A stretch of 40,304 bases of DNA from a virus. Of this stretch, positions 25,762-34,918 are shown piece by piece; position 1 is the stretch's first letter, and every line of letters starts with the position of its first letter. The stretch lies in the IMG/VR virus record IMGVR_UViG_3300032304_000751, positions 1-40,304 of that record. One strand, 5' to 3'. A program made the position numbers and the translations under genes. A model generated the notes under the pieces. The model did no database searches, was not told where the DNA came from, and worked only from the letters and a program-made list of their open reading frames with translations.

Positions 25762-27276
25762 TTATAATTTTAATGCTTTTTTATATTCTTCTAATGTCAT
25801 TCCAGATTGTTTTGCAGCGTTAATTAATTGCTGCTCTGTATATGTTTTGCCTTGATATTTATATGTTTTTGGTTTTTCACCTTTTATTATCTCTTGCTGA
25901 GCTTTTGCTGTTGGATTAGCTTCCAAATTTACATCTAATTTTGATACCGGAGCAATCATTGTACCTATTTTTCCGGTTTCCATATTAAAGTCATATATAG
26001 ATATTTCTCCTTTCTCGTTTCGCTTAATTGCTATTTCGCTTTGAGATAATTGATTATCACCTTTAGCCTTTCTTGCAAAATCTAATATAATACCTTGCGT
26101 AGTTGAAGATAATTGATTAAGTGGGGCTGCCATTCCTCCCTTTCTTGAATCTACTAGCTTTTCTATTTCCGGATATACATTTACAGTTGCAGTAGGTTCT
26201 TTAGGAATATTTATATTAGTAATTGGCGCACGAGTACTCCCTGTTGGGTAAAATTGACTTTGGTCTAAAGTAGATAGCTTATCAAATAATACATTTCTTT
26301 TAGCGTATTCTTTTTCAGTAGGATTGAATGTATCGTAATTCGGAAACTTATCTCTTGTTGCTTGTATTAATTCAAGATTTGTTTTTGGTTCTTGCGAGAA
26401 TCTATTATAAACATCTTCATCTATAATTTTAAATGGAACTTTTGAAGATGAAGGTATTGCTTGTGCTGGCAGGGTGGATGCTTTTATTTCTAATGAAGGC
26501 TGTAAGCCCTTTTGCAAAAATCCGCCCGGAGCTTGTTCTGGCGTAAACGTAGGTTTTTTCCAAAAAGGAATTGTAGCCTCAAATTTAACATTTTCTGTTG
26601 GGGTTCCTACAAACACAGAAGATTTTTCCATTCCTTTAGGAGCTGTAATAGCTTCTGTTAAATTCTTACCGCCTCTTGTATATTGACTTAAATAATCTGG
26701 GTTTGAAAGATTTGTTACCAAATCAGATTGTTTAACTTCTATTGGATTAACAAAACTTGTTCCGTCTTTTAATCTTCTATTTATTACATCTTTTCTGTAA
26801 TCAGTAAGCAATGCAGTTGCATCTAATTCTGGAAATTGTGTTTTTAATGTTTTTAATGCATTTTCAAAACTTTCTCCTTCCATTTTCAATGCATTCATTC
26901 CTTCTGTTGTAGATGCTATTTCTTTATTTACACCTTCCATTATATCAACTAATCCAGCCTTTCCTTCTTTAGCTAAAGTAATGTATTTGGCTTTAATTTC
27001 ATTTGCTGTTCTATTACCAATAGCATTAGCAACATCATTAGCCGTTTGATATTTAGATAAATCAGACATTTCTTGTATAGTTTGCATTTTTCTATACAAT
27101 TGCGCTTCCTCTCTTTCTGCTTTTCTTTCAGCTGCTTCTTGCTGACGCATTTGCATTTGAGCAAGGTTTTCACCTTGTCTTTGCACTTGCTCAGTTGCGG
27201 ATTGCAGAGCTTGTCCGGGAGCTTGAAATACATTTGGAAGCGTTACCGCATAACTACCTAAATTTCCGTTTGCCAT
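25762..27276 (-). CDS. Internal virion protein, gp15-like by position
   Basis: This 504-residue protein is not recognised by family. Residues 30-75 form a Gln/Glu/Arg-rich coiled coil (QMRQQEAAERKAEREEAQL), followed by helical segments to about 150. A Pro-rich, extended middle section (230-380) contains an NINIPKEPTATVNVYPE stretch. The C-terminal 37 residues (YKYQGKTYTEQQLINAAKQ, then GMTLEEYKKALK) form a small helical module of a kind often found at the ends of phage virion proteins. It sits between the gp14-like gene and the giant gene with gaps of 2-3 bases, so it probably belongs to the ejected core. Functional identity with T7 gp15 is inference from order. Confidence 0.6.
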   Translation of the reverse strand: MANGNLGSYAVTLPNVFQAPGQALQSATEQVQRQGENLAQMQMRQQEAAERKAEREEAQLYRKMQTIQEMSDLSKYQTANDVANAIGNRTANEIKAKYITLAKEGKAGLVDIMEGVNKEIASTTEGMNALKMEGESFENALKTLKTQFPELDATALLTDYRKDVINRRLKDGTSFVNPIEVKQSDLVTNLSNPDYLSQYTRGGKNLTEAITAPKGMEKSSVFVGTPTENVKFEATIPFWKKPTFTPEQAPGGFLQKGLQPSLEIKASTLPAQAIPSSSKVPFKIIDEDVYNRFSQEPKTNLELIQATRDKFPNYDTFNPTEKEYAKRNVLFDKLSTLDQSQFYPTGSTRAPITNINIPKEPTATVNVYPEIEKLVDSRKGGMAAPLNQLSSTTQGIILDFARKAKGDNQLSQSEIAIKRNEKGEISIYDFNMETGKIGTMIAPVSKLDVNLEANPTAKAQQEIIKGEKPKTYKYQGKTYTEQQLINAAKQSGMTLEEYKKALKL

Positions 27277-27279
27277 TTT

Positions 27280-27876
27280 TTATTTTTTTATTAACCCGGC
27301 TAATAGTTTATTATAATCCTGAGCATTTTGATAATTACCATATTGCATTAATCCGCCCGCTATATCGCTTGCCCCGCCGAATATATTACCAATACCAGAT
27401 TGACGTAATGCATCTTGTGCATTTGCATCAAATTGGAATTTCATCATTTTATTTTGTTGCACTTTATCTCCTTCTCCAATAGACATAGCATATGCTCTAC
27501 TTAAATTATCAAACATACCCATTTTTTGCTGACCTTCTTGTGCTGCAAGATTTGATAACGCTGCATTAGTTGCACCTTGAGTTCCGGCACCCAATGCCAA
27601 TAATGTTGCAGCATCTGTTGCGCCTCTTTGTCCTGCTGCCAGCTGATTTGCTTGAGCTGCTTGAATATTAGCTTGCGCTTGACTCATGCCCGGCGTTCTT
27701 CCATAAAACAATTGTTGAGCTGCGCCTAGATTTTGTCTAGCTAAAGGATTTTCTTTATATTCTGCAAATACGGGATTTATTTGTTTAGCCTTGTTCATTT
27801 GGCTCATACCAAATATACCTTTGCCTAGCGCACTAACACCACTTAATATGGCTCCGGCTGTTATTGGATCTATCAT
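27280..27876 (-). CDS. Internal virion protein, gp14-like
   Basis: This 198-residue protein starts with a Gly/Ala-rich hydrophobic segment (MIDPITAGAILSGVSALGKG) that could insert in a membrane. It continues with Ala/Gln-rich helices (NIQAAQANQLAAGQRGATDA), and a second Gly-rich hydrophobic stretch (IGNIFGGASDIAGGLMQYG) lies near the C-terminus. Small Ala/Gln/Gly-rich proteins of this style after the nozzle gene act as gp14-type ejection proteins that form a pore in the outer membrane. The role here rests on composition and gene order. It is 28 bases downstream of the nozzle gene. Confidence 0.6.
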   Translation of the reverse strand: MIDPITAGAILSGVSALGKGIFGMSQMNKAKQINPVFAEYKENPLARQNLGAAQQLFYGRTPGMSQAQANIQAAQANQLAAGQRGATDAATLLALGAGTQGATNAALSNLAAQEGQQKMGMFDNLSRAYAMSIGEGDKVQQNKMMKFQFDANAQDALRQSGIGNIFGGASDIAGGLMQYGNYQNAQDYNKLLAGLIKK

Positions 27877-27904
27877 ACTGATAATTTATTTAAAATTAAT
27901 ACTT

Positions 27905-30900
27905 TTATTGATTACCTAAAATAAAATTTTGACCTCTTGATAGGTTAAATCCTACATCTACAAAATTAACATAAATAATTGAATCATAAGACTGCCATTC
28001 AGCCATTATTTGAGGAATTTGAGAAAGAATTACATCCCCATTTAACATTTTCTGATCTGGCGTACCTGTGGCATTTGGCGATAGTCTATCTCTTAAAAAC
28101 CTTCCGTAAAAGATGCCCTCTTGACTAACGAACTCTGATTCTGTCAAATCTGTAATTTGCGTATTTGGAAGTGTAGTGTACAAAACTGTATAATCTGGAG
28201 CTTGATTACCTTCAACTACCAATTCTGCCATATCCTTCAACCCGCTTAAAGGTTTATTAACCACCCAACATATTCTTACAGGATATTGAGTACCAAACCA
28301 AGTGTTCCACGTGGAAGTATTAGTATTAAACTCATGTAAAGCCCCGTTTTTAAATCCAAACATTCTGTTTTCAAAATATTCGTATTGTTCAGCTATAAAC
28401 TGATAATCGCTTTTCCATTGGTTATCCTGCAAATGGAATACCACCGTCTTTGCTAAGCTATCTGATATATCAAATCTATTTATAATAGAACTTGCGTATG
28501 CTGGAACAGTTGCATAACTTGGTAATGTATCTGCATAGTTCTGATAAATTAACCCCGGCAATGATATTCCAAATTCCTTATGGAATGGATCAATGTAGGT
28601 TGGGATATGATGAAATCCATTTATATTATCTAAGTTATTAGAATTAGCTGCTAAATAACCTTTTGCATAGTTTTTAAATAGTCTTTCCATTTTGAAAGAA
28701 CTAATTGGGAACACTCCATTTGAGCTATATTGAGCTATTTGTCCATTATTAAGGTCATACCAGAAAATAACTCCAAGATACTCAACTACCGTTTCTGGCT
28801 GTGTTGTGCCTAGCATACCCTTTAATACATTAATTGTACCTATTACAGCCACGTCTTGAGCTAAGAAAGCATTTTGAGATGCTCCTACCACCTGAACCTC
28901 TCCAAGATAACAAGACGCCGTTTGAAACGATCCAATAGCCAACATAATAACCCCTTGCTCTGTTGTCTTAGACGCAAGTTGCAATTTTTGTATGCTACCC
29001 ATCCCTAAAGGAACGGTTTTAAAATTTAATACCTCAAATGTACTCAATCCATTGTTTGCTGTGCCAGTTGTATAAACATTAGAATATCTTATTTCATATT
29101 CATTTTGAGCCTGACCAAGACTAGTAATAAAGTTAGCCCATCCAGAATTAGTGTTCCAAAATTGCCACATTTTATCAAATGGCGACATATTCTCTGTAAA
29201 ATAATTGGTACTTGCTCCATCTACTCTTGGTAAAATATATACATCTCCAACCAATTGTCCTGATGTTGTGCCATATTCTCTACTAGAAGTTGTTGCAGAA
29301 TTAATTTCATATACAGGGCTAGCCTCAAAATATGGTTCTTGTGTAGATGATTTTTTTGGAGTGTAAATTTCAATTACAGAATAAGATGTGCTTGTTACTA
29401 CACCAAAATCAATTGCCTCAGCAAGAACATAATCCCCATCTTGCCCAAGAACCTGTAAATTATAGCTTTCGCTTACTCCAGTCAATCTAACCATATCGCC
29501 TTCGGTAAAATTATACCCTAAGCCTATTGAAGTTAAACTAGATATATTAAAAGCAATAGCATACACGCCTGCGGAAAAATTATCTCCATAAGTATAACCA
29601 CCTCCAGTAGCAAAATCTTGTCTTGTGGCATATTGAATACCATTAGTTGCTATTTGAACAAATTCGCTTTGTAATAAATTCTTTGTTTGGACTATTTGAT
29701 AAAAATATGCCCAATCAGGTATTTCCGTCAATGCATTAGTATTATTTAAAGTCCAATTTAAATATTGAATAAATTCAGTTTGACCATCAGTTAGATTTGC
29801 TAATGAATATATTGGGCCATTTGGAACTACCCCGCATCTTCTTCTAAATTTATCATAAAATACAACAGACATATTGTATGTTCCACTTGTTTTAAACACC
29901 GTTTGGGTTGTAAAACTTGTTACATTATTATCTATAGTTACATAATAAGATGGGGTTGATCCAGATGTAAATGTGTATGTAGGATTACCAAAAAACGGGT
30001 AATACCATGCATAATTTGTATTTGCTGGATTATAATTGGAAGCATACCATGTTAAAAAATTACCCTCGCTTGCAAATTGTCCATCTGCATCAGATAAATC
30101 TAATGTTGCTGGGAACCCATTATAGTAACTATTTTTATATGCATTATAAAAATAAGTAGTATTAACTTCCCCCGCTGCATAAAGATAACCTACAACTTCT
30201 GACGTTATATCTCCTGAATCATATATATTTCTAATCGCAATGTGATATGTCTTAACAACTGATACAAAACTATTGCTTGATGGTGTTGTTGACGTTGTTG
30301 ATGCAATTGCTAAACTTGTTTTTATTGGAGTATCGTAACCTGCTAAGTTGTTACCTAAAAATAAGCGAGCTGTTGCTGTTTCTAATGTTGTACTTTTTAA
30401 TGGAACTAAATCATATGGTATGGAAGATTGACTAGAACTTAATGGAACGCCAACTACATCATTATAAAATGAATAAGATAATTGGGTTGTTCCTTCATTA
30501 TGTTCAAATATAGCTAAAGCATCAACCGGATTATTTCTGTCAAAAGTTTTTACAACATAAGTAACATTTGTAATTAAATCTTTTGCGCATATATTTATTC
30601 TTTCTATTTCGCTTTCTATATACTCTGCAAAAGGGATATTACATAAAATGTAATTATTAACTTCGCCGGGAGTATTAAAATTCATTAAACTACTATAAGC
30701 TGACAGTCTTGACATTTCATTGTCAACAAAATCATAATAATAGCATAATTGGAAAGCTGAATTTTCTATAAAATTATTATCAAAATCTATATCTTCTGCT
30801 TTGGTTACATCTAAACCATAATAAGGTGGACGTCTAATTATTGTAAAGGTAGTATATGGGATGCCGCCAGACGGGATTTCATACGCAGTTTCGTTTGTAT

Positions 30901-31378
30901 TATATCCAGCTTGGTTGGTCTTAATCCCCTTATCAATATTGATTTTCTTGGGTTCGTTGTAATTGTCTGACCAATACAACACCCCATTTATTACCTTACA
31001 ATTGCGATCTATCCTGTAATCCTTATTAAAATTTAATCCACCTTCTATTTGACTATCATAAATAACAGCATAGGTTAAATTAGCTACCATGTCAAAGCAA
31101 TAAATACCATGATCGCCCCATGAATTATAAACAAACCATAATAATCTTTGATTTTCAATGTCTATACAACTACCAATTGTTATATTTACACCATATGGAG
31201 GGTAAACAGCTTGTGGTATTGAAGTTGTACCCGGCACACCCTCAACACGATTGTTTCTACCATATTGGGTTACGCCAACCCTTCCATTCATTACTCTTAA
31301 ATACTGAGTGTCCTCAATCAAATGTAAACTATCGTCTTGGTTAGCTCCGCCTATAAATATTTTTTTGTTTCTGATCAT
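27905..31378 (-). CDS. Large tail nozzle/tubular protein (gp12-like)
   Basis: The 1157-residue protein begins NKKIFIGGANQDDSLHLIED and continues with a long series of beta-rich segments (for example LLWFVYNSWGDHGIYCFDMV and VNGVLYWSDNYNEPKKINID). The pattern is like a beta-propeller and resembles podovirus tail nozzle proteins such as T7 gp12 and the large muzzle-type proteins of Bacteroidota podoviruses. Tyr, Asn, Thr and Ser are very frequent and Lys is scarce, as in exposed tail tubes. It follows three neck-type genes and precedes the ejection proteins, as in T7 (gp11-gp12-gp14). It would form the lower tail through which DNA leaves. The assignment is by fold pattern and order. Confidence 0.65.
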   Translation of the reverse strand: MIRNKKIFIGGANQDDSLHLIEDTQYLRVMNGRVGVTQYGRNNRVEGVPGTTSIPQAVYPPYGVNITIGSCIDIENQRLLWFVYNSWGDHGIYCFDMVANLTYAVIYDSQIEGGLNFNKDYRIDRNCKVINGVLYWSDNYNEPKKINIDKGIKTNQAGYNTNETAYEIPSGGIPYTTFTIIRRPPYYGLDVTKAEDIDFDNNFIENSAFQLCYYYDFVDNEMSRLSAYSSLMNFNTPGEVNNYILCNIPFAEYIESEIERINICAKDLITNVTYVVKTFDRNNPVDALAIFEHNEGTTQLSYSFYNDVVGVPLSSSQSSIPYDLVPLKSTTLETATARLFLGNNLAGYDTPIKTSLAIASTTSTTPSSNSFVSVVKTYHIAIRNIYDSGDITSEVVGYLYAAGEVNTTYFYNAYKNSYYNGFPATLDLSDADGQFASEGNFLTWYASNYNPANTNYAWYYPFFGNPTYTFTSGSTPSYYVTIDNNVTSFTTQTVFKTSGTYNMSVVFYDKFRRRCGVVPNGPIYSLANLTDGQTEFIQYLNWTLNNTNALTEIPDWAYFYQIVQTKNLLQSEFVQIATNGIQYATRQDFATGGGYTYGDNFSAGVYAIAFNISSLTSIGLGYNFTEGDMVRLTGVSESYNLQVLGQDGDYVLAEAIDFGVVTSTSYSVIEIYTPKKSSTQEPYFEASPVYEINSATTSSREYGTTSGQLVGDVYILPRVDGASTNYFTENMSPFDKMWQFWNTNSGWANFITSLGQAQNEYEIRYSNVYTTGTANNGLSTFEVLNFKTVPLGMGSIQKLQLASKTTEQGVIMLAIGSFQTASCYLGEVQVVGASQNAFLAQDVAVIGTINVLKGMLGTTQPETVVEYLGVIFWYDLNNGQIAQYSSNGVFPISSFKMERLFKNYAKGYLAANSNNLDNINGFHHIPTYIDPFHKEFGISLPGLIYQNYADTLPSYATVPAYASSIINRFDISDSLAKTVVFHLQDNQWKSDYQFIAEQYEYFENRMFGFKNGALHEFNTNTSTWNTWFGTQYPVRICWVVNKPLSGLKDMAELVVEGNQAPDYTVLYTTLPNTQITDLTESEFVSQEGIFYGRFLRDRLSPNATGTPDQKMLNGDVILSQIPQIMAEWQSYDSIIYVNFVDVGFNLSRGQNFILGNQ

Positions 31379-31383
31379 TTGAA

Positions 31384-32172
31384 TTATGATTTTGGTGCGC
31401 CCATAGTATTTTTCTGAACAATTCTCTTAATCTTCTCTACACTCCAATCTGATTTTCTAGCTCTTAATATTTTTCTTTCTTTAATATAGTTATTTTCAGC
31501 TAATTGTTTTTCACCCATATTATAAGTTCTGTTGTGGGCTTTCATTTGAAAATCAATATAAGCCTGAATAGTTCTAATAGCATATGGATCAACTAAAGAT
31601 GCAGCGTCTGCTGATTGACCATCAGAAACATATTGTAAAACAATATTTTCTACATAAAACTTTTGGTCTAATTGTATTTGGTTTCTTTCTTTAAATACTT
31701 GAAATGTATCTTCTTGATAGCCTGCTCCTAAACCAAAGAATCTACCAATGTTTTCGCCATAATCATTATATCTTACTGTAAACCATTGAGCATATGGCAA
31801 AGCACCATAATAAAGTTGATTTTCATTAGACCCCGGTGGCACCACATTGTCAGTCCATTCTTGCTCTGCGTAATTTTGATTTACATCTAAACTAACTAAT
31901 GGATTTAATGTACTCGTAGGAACTAATGGTCTAATTCTTTGACCAATCATAACTCCAACAGTTACATAATCCTGATAATCTTCTGGTAAATCTGCTGCGT
32001 TTATTGTTTGATTAACAGGCAATATCTTTGTGTTAATTACTCTTAAATCGTCAAAGGTGATTTCGCGCAAGCAATCTGCTGCGTACACCATGAATTGCAT
32101 ATACCAATGAAGTGGATATCCTTTTTTAAGTAAATAGTTTTTTACTATAAAATCTAAACTAGCTGTTGTCAT
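31384..32172 (-). CDS. Neck/collar protein preceding the nozzle (gp11-like by position)
   Basis: This 262-residue protein has a helical N-terminal part (SLDFIVKNYLLKKGYPLHWY) followed by AADLPEDYQDYVTVGVMIGQ. The central region is beta-rich and aromatic, and the C-terminal helical arm is highly basic (NNYIKERKILRARKSDWSVE). The DLPEDYQDYV block resembles the DxPxDYxxxV turn found in adaptor and neck proteins of podoviruses. It is 5 bases from the nozzle gene and 2 from the next neck gene. It probably forms a ring between portal and nozzle. Family identity is not certain. Confidence 0.55.
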   Translation of the reverse strand: MTTASLDFIVKNYLLKKGYPLHWYMQFMVYAADCLREITFDDLRVINTKILPVNQTINAADLPEDYQDYVTVGVMIGQRIRPLVPTSTLNPLVSLDVNQNYAEQEWTDNVVPPGSNENQLYYGALPYAQWFTVRYNDYGENIGRFFGLGAGYQEDTFQVFKERNQIQLDQKFYVENIVLQYVSDGQSADAASLVDPYAIRTIQAYIDFQMKAHNRTYNMGEKQLAENNYIKERKILRARKSDWSVEKIKRIVQKNTMGAPKS

Positions 32173-32174
32173 CT

Positions 32175-32816
32175 TTAATTAGTTTTGCTTTGTAATTCAC
32201 TATAACTGTTTACAATTCCTGTTTCTGGAACTATTGGAGCAAATTTAGCGAATACTTTTTCTATAATTTCTTCTTCCATATTGGCTGGTATTGGCAATGG
32301 ATCTGTGTTAGAATATAATGATATATCCATAACAACTAAATACATATTTACCTCTGATACGTCAAGAAGTGTAATATCTTTTGAAAAAATAACCTCATTC
32401 TTTCTTACCTCGTAATAAACGCTTCCCAAAAGGTCATTTAATAATTTATCAGCCTTTAGCAATGCGCCCTGACCCAATGGCACAGGCACATAATCGATAT
32501 CACTTGTTGTTACTACTCTATAAACGCCCATATTTCTTGGTAAAGAAATTGGCACTATTGGTAATTCTGCTTTTGCTTTATCGCCATATGAAGTAACCGG
32601 TATACTTTCGTAAAATGCTATCATTAAATTGTCTGGTATTGTTTCACCAGTTGGCAACACTGCACTGTAATATTGCGTTTGAAACATGGTATTAATAACC
32701 TGCTCAATCGCCTTTACTACATCTTCCATTTGAACAGATTGAGCTACATCTCTGTAACCACCTGCTAATCTTAGCAAAACCTGCTCGGCCATTAAAAATT
32801 TAGTACTATTAGCCAT
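32175..32816 (-). CDS. Neck/ring protein (213 aa)
   Basis: The 213-residue protein begins with a helical block (KFLMAEQVLLRLAGGYRDVA, then EDVVKAIEQVINTMFQ). An alternating beta region (PIVPISLPRNMGVYRVVTT) and an acidic C-terminal helix (ANMEEEIIEKVFAKF) follow. This helical start, beta middle and helical end is common in ring proteins that stack under the portal in Bacteroidota podoviruses. It is packed between two other neck genes with 2-base gaps. Function is by context; I do not recognise the family with certainty. Confidence 0.55.
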   Translation of the reverse strand: MANSTKFLMAEQVLLRLAGGYRDVAQSVQMEDVVKAIEQVINTMFQTQYYSAVLPTGETIPDNLMIAFYESIPVTSYGDKAKAELPIVPISLPRNMGVYRVVTTSDIDYVPVPLGQGALLKADKLLNDLLGSVYYEVRKNEVIFSKDITLLDVSEVNMYLVVMDISLYSNTDPLPIPANMEEEIIEKVFAKFAPIVPETGIVNSYSELQSKTN

Positions 32817-32818
32817 TT

Positions 32819-33460
32819 TTATTTAGTTTCTTGTGTTTGTAATTGAGCAAATTGTTGAATATCTTGTTCAGCCATATTAATACCCCAAAATTTCAATGCA
32901 CGCGCTATAATGTTATTGATGTAAACATCTGTAAATTCTAATTGAGTGCTAGTATTTGGATTGTAAGTTATTGTTCTACCTGCCTGAGTATATCCTAAAA
33001 CTGGAGTAGCTGGTCTGCGTAAATAATTGTAAAAACCTGTCTGAGCTGATTGAGGATATATTTGGAATCCAACAGATGTGTCTTTTGCAATTGGCTTAGA
33101 TGTTGAAACAGGTCTAAGCTGACTTGTTAATGCAAAAGGTAATTCATCCTCGTTAACAAATCTTACTGCGTTGATTGTGCTTCCTGTAACTGTGTATGGA
33201 TTACCAATCATATGCAAATAATCAGATGCAAATGTTACCTGCCCATCTGATGCGGATGTAAATTGAACTTGTGATCTTAACTGCCTAATAGCATCATGAA
33301 TTATTTGAGTAACGCCATATTGAGAAAACCAATCTTCGGTTGCCTCAAGTTGTGCGTTATCAATAGTCTGCATCGCTTCGGGTATTGTTATAAATACCCC
33401 TCTTTCTTTTCTTACGATAAAGACTAAAAAATTATATACATCATTAATGTTGTATGCCAT
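32819..33460 (-). CDS. Neck/ring protein (213 aa), first of three
   Basis: The 213-residue product starts AYNINDVYNFLVFIVRKERG, then a helical segment with EDWFSQYGVTQIIHDAIRQL (about residues 41-60). Beta-rich sections follow, including YLHMIGNPYTVTG and NYLRRPATPVLGYT. The last 30 residues are helical and end Gln-rich. It is the same length as the next gene, and both have a helical start followed by beta strands; whether they are distant paralogues cannot be judged by eye. It overlaps the upstream GroES-like gene by 17 bases, tying that unusual gene to tail assembly. Confidence 0.55.
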   Translation of the reverse strand: MAYNINDVYNFLVFIVRKERGVFITIPEAMQTIDNAQLEATEDWFSQYGVTQIIHDAIRQLRSQVQFTSASDGQVTFASDYLHMIGNPYTVTGSTINAVRFVNEDELPFALTSQLRPVSTSKPIAKDTSVGFQIYPQSAQTGFYNYLRRPATPVLGYTQAGRTITYNPNTSTQLEFTDVYINNIIARALKFWGINMAEQDIQQFAQLQTQETK

Positions 33461-34310
33461 TGTTTGTGTCCTCCCAAATTCCTAAAGCTCGATAGGATTT
33501 TATTAAATAATATTGTTTATTGTTATACTCATATTTTTCAAGAAATTGTGGTTCAAAACCAACTACATCTCCTTTTTTTAAATTAACACCATCTGGAACA
33601 GATAAAACTTTTGCCCTATCTCCCAATCTCACTTTTGCTTCAATTGTATCAACAACGCCCATTTGTTGAATTACATCTTTTGGGATTTCTACATCAATTG
33701 GTTCAAGTATTATTCTATTTCCAACAGTTGTTAATTCATCATTTTCAATTTTAGCAAAGATATCTCTATAATCTGCTTTCCAAACATCTTTTTTACCAGT
33801 GTCTAATAGGTTTTTAAAAAAGAATGATTGCGTGCTACCAAAATTAAATTGAGATTTCCATCTACTTATATCATGTTCAGAACCTTGACATCCGTCAATA
33901 AAATTACCTCTCTTATCATGATATGTTCCAACCCATATGTGAGTTATCTTTCCCGGCATAGCCACAACTAACAAAGACTCTCCTTTACCATTTTGAAACT
34001 TTTGATAATAGGGACTATCTTTTGTTATTTCCGTAAAGTACTCACCATCAGATTCAAATTTTCTTTCAGCAACAACAGAATAATCAAACAACACCTTATC
34101 ACCCTCTTTAAGTTTAGAAACCACTTTTGCTTCATTACCTTTTGGATTTTTTGGCAAAGTATATACCTCACCTACAACAGTAGCGTTCCATTCTGGACGA
34201 TATGATCCGTCTAAATATAATTCTAAATCACCCAATTTAATTGTATCTTGAATTGGTTTATCTAGACTTAGGAAAATATGATTAATTGGCTTTGCTTTCA
34301 TTATTGGCAT
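33444..34310 (-). CDS. Tandem GroES-like domain protein
   Basis: This 288-residue protein reads as two GroES-type barrels. The first begins INHIFLSLDKPIQD (9-22), has ATVVGEVYTLP (43-53) and KEGDKVLFDY (68-77), then an insertion of about 95 residues. It closes with ADYRDIFAKIE (179-189), the usual GroES end strand. The second begins VGNRIILEPID (196-206) and has GDRAKVLSVPDG (230-241), KKGDVVGFE (245-253), then YYLIKSYRALGIWE (267-280). These are the same landmarks, in the same order, as the normal GroES 65 bases upstream. It could be a specialised co-chaperonin or a structural protein that borrowed the fold. It overlaps a neck-protein gene by 17 bases. The homology is my reading and was not computed. 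Confidence 0.55.
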   Translation of the reverse strand: MPIMKAKPINHIFLSLDKPIQDTIKLGDLELYLDGSYRPEWNATVVGEVYTLPKNPKGNEAKVVSKLKEGDKVLFDYSVVAERKFESDGEYFTEITKDSPYYQKFQNGKGESLLVVAMPGKITHIWVGTYHDKRGNFIDGCQGSEHDISRWKSQFNFGSTQSFFFKNLLDTGKKDVWKADYRDIFAKIENDELTTVGNRIILEPIDVEIPKDVIQQMGVVDTIEAKVRLGDRAKVLSVPDGVNLKKGDVVGFEPQFLEKYEYNNKQYYLIKSYRALGIWEDTNNGIQH

Positions 34311-34340
34311 AAAATTAAGTTTTTTTTAAGTATTAAAATT

Positions 34341-34370
34341 AAAAATGCCCTCATTTTTTGAAGGCATTTA
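34341..34370 (-). terminator. Rho-independent terminator after groES
   Basis: On the minus strand AAATGCCTTCA (34369-34359) pairs with TGAGGGCATTT (34353-34343), allowing one T-G pair, around an A-rich loop; TTAATTTTAAT follows. It starts 5 bases past the groES stop and separates the replication unit from the virion unit. Confidence 0.8.
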
Positions 34371-34374
34371 AAAA

Positions 34375-34635
34375 TTAGACTATTGCGTCTATATATGTTT
34401 CATCGGGAATCAATCGGTAATTTACCCCGTCCACCTCAATATCTACCCCTACCGTATGGGCAAACATAATCCTATCGCCTACTGAAACCAATAAAACCTC
34501 ATTGCCAATTCCGGCTACGACTCCGGTTGCAAAATCGTTTTGGATAGAATCTGGCAAGATTATACCCGCTTCGGTTTGTTTTTTACTTTCGTCTAATTTT
34601 ACTAATACTCTTTTGTTTAATGGCTTGAATTTCAT
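34375..34635 (-). CDS. groES: Phage co-chaperonin GroES
   Basis: This 86-residue protein is a complete GroES/Cpn10. KPLNKRVLVKLDE (4-16) is the first strand and the mobile loop carries TEAGIILPDS (21-30), whose GIIL contacts GroEL. GVVAGIGNEV (38-47) and VSVGDRIMF (50-58) are core strands, and YRLIPDETYIDAIV (73-86) forms the end. It is slightly shorter than the host type (about 90-97 aa) because of a trimmed loop after GIGNEV. Phages that carry their own GroES, as T4 does with gp31, use it to adapt the host GroEL to a bulky capsid protein. No GroEL is present here. It is the last gene before a terminator. Confidence 0.9.
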   Translation of the reverse strand: MKFKPLNKRVLVKLDESKKQTEAGIILPDSIQNDFATGVVAGIGNEVLLVSVGDRIMFAHTVGVDIEVDGVNYRLIPDETYIDAIV

Positions 34636-34640
34636 TTAAT

Positions 34641-34916
34641 TTAATTTTTATTTTTGATGTAATTTAACATTTTTTTAATCCCTTCTCTATTTTTTGGCTT
34701 TTTTTTATCAAGTTTGTAGTCATACCACATAACATAGTTACCAAATTGGTCTACGCTTTCTCTTTTTATTCGTGTGACTGAACAACAAAAGGGTTTTTCT
34801 ATTTCTCTTGTCATTTCTCTTGCTGGATTGCTATATCCAGTTAATTTAATAGAATTTAACACATTTATAACATCTCCTTTCAACAAAGACTTAATTAAAG
34901 CAGTTTTTTTATTCAT
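34641..34916 (-). CDS. Small basic protein with winged-helix-like region
   Basis: The 91-residue protein has an N-terminal helical start (TALIKSLLKGDVINVLNSIK), then REMTREIEKPFCCSVTRIKR, DQFGNYVMWYDYKL and a Lys-rich end. The order (LLxGxxxxxLxSI, Gly turn, REM..IE, V.R.K, then a beta hairpin ending in YKL) resembles the small helix-turn-helix proteins (HTH_39-like) often found near phage replication genes. That match is tentative. It is 2 bases from its upstream neighbour and 5 bases before groES. A regulator or replication accessory role is possible. Confidence 0.5.
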   Translation of the reverse strand: MNKKTALIKSLLKGDVINVLNSIKLTGYSNPAREMTREIEKPFCCSVTRIKRESVDQFGNYVMWYDYKLDKKKPKNREGIKKMLNYIKNKN

Positions 34917-34918
34917 TT

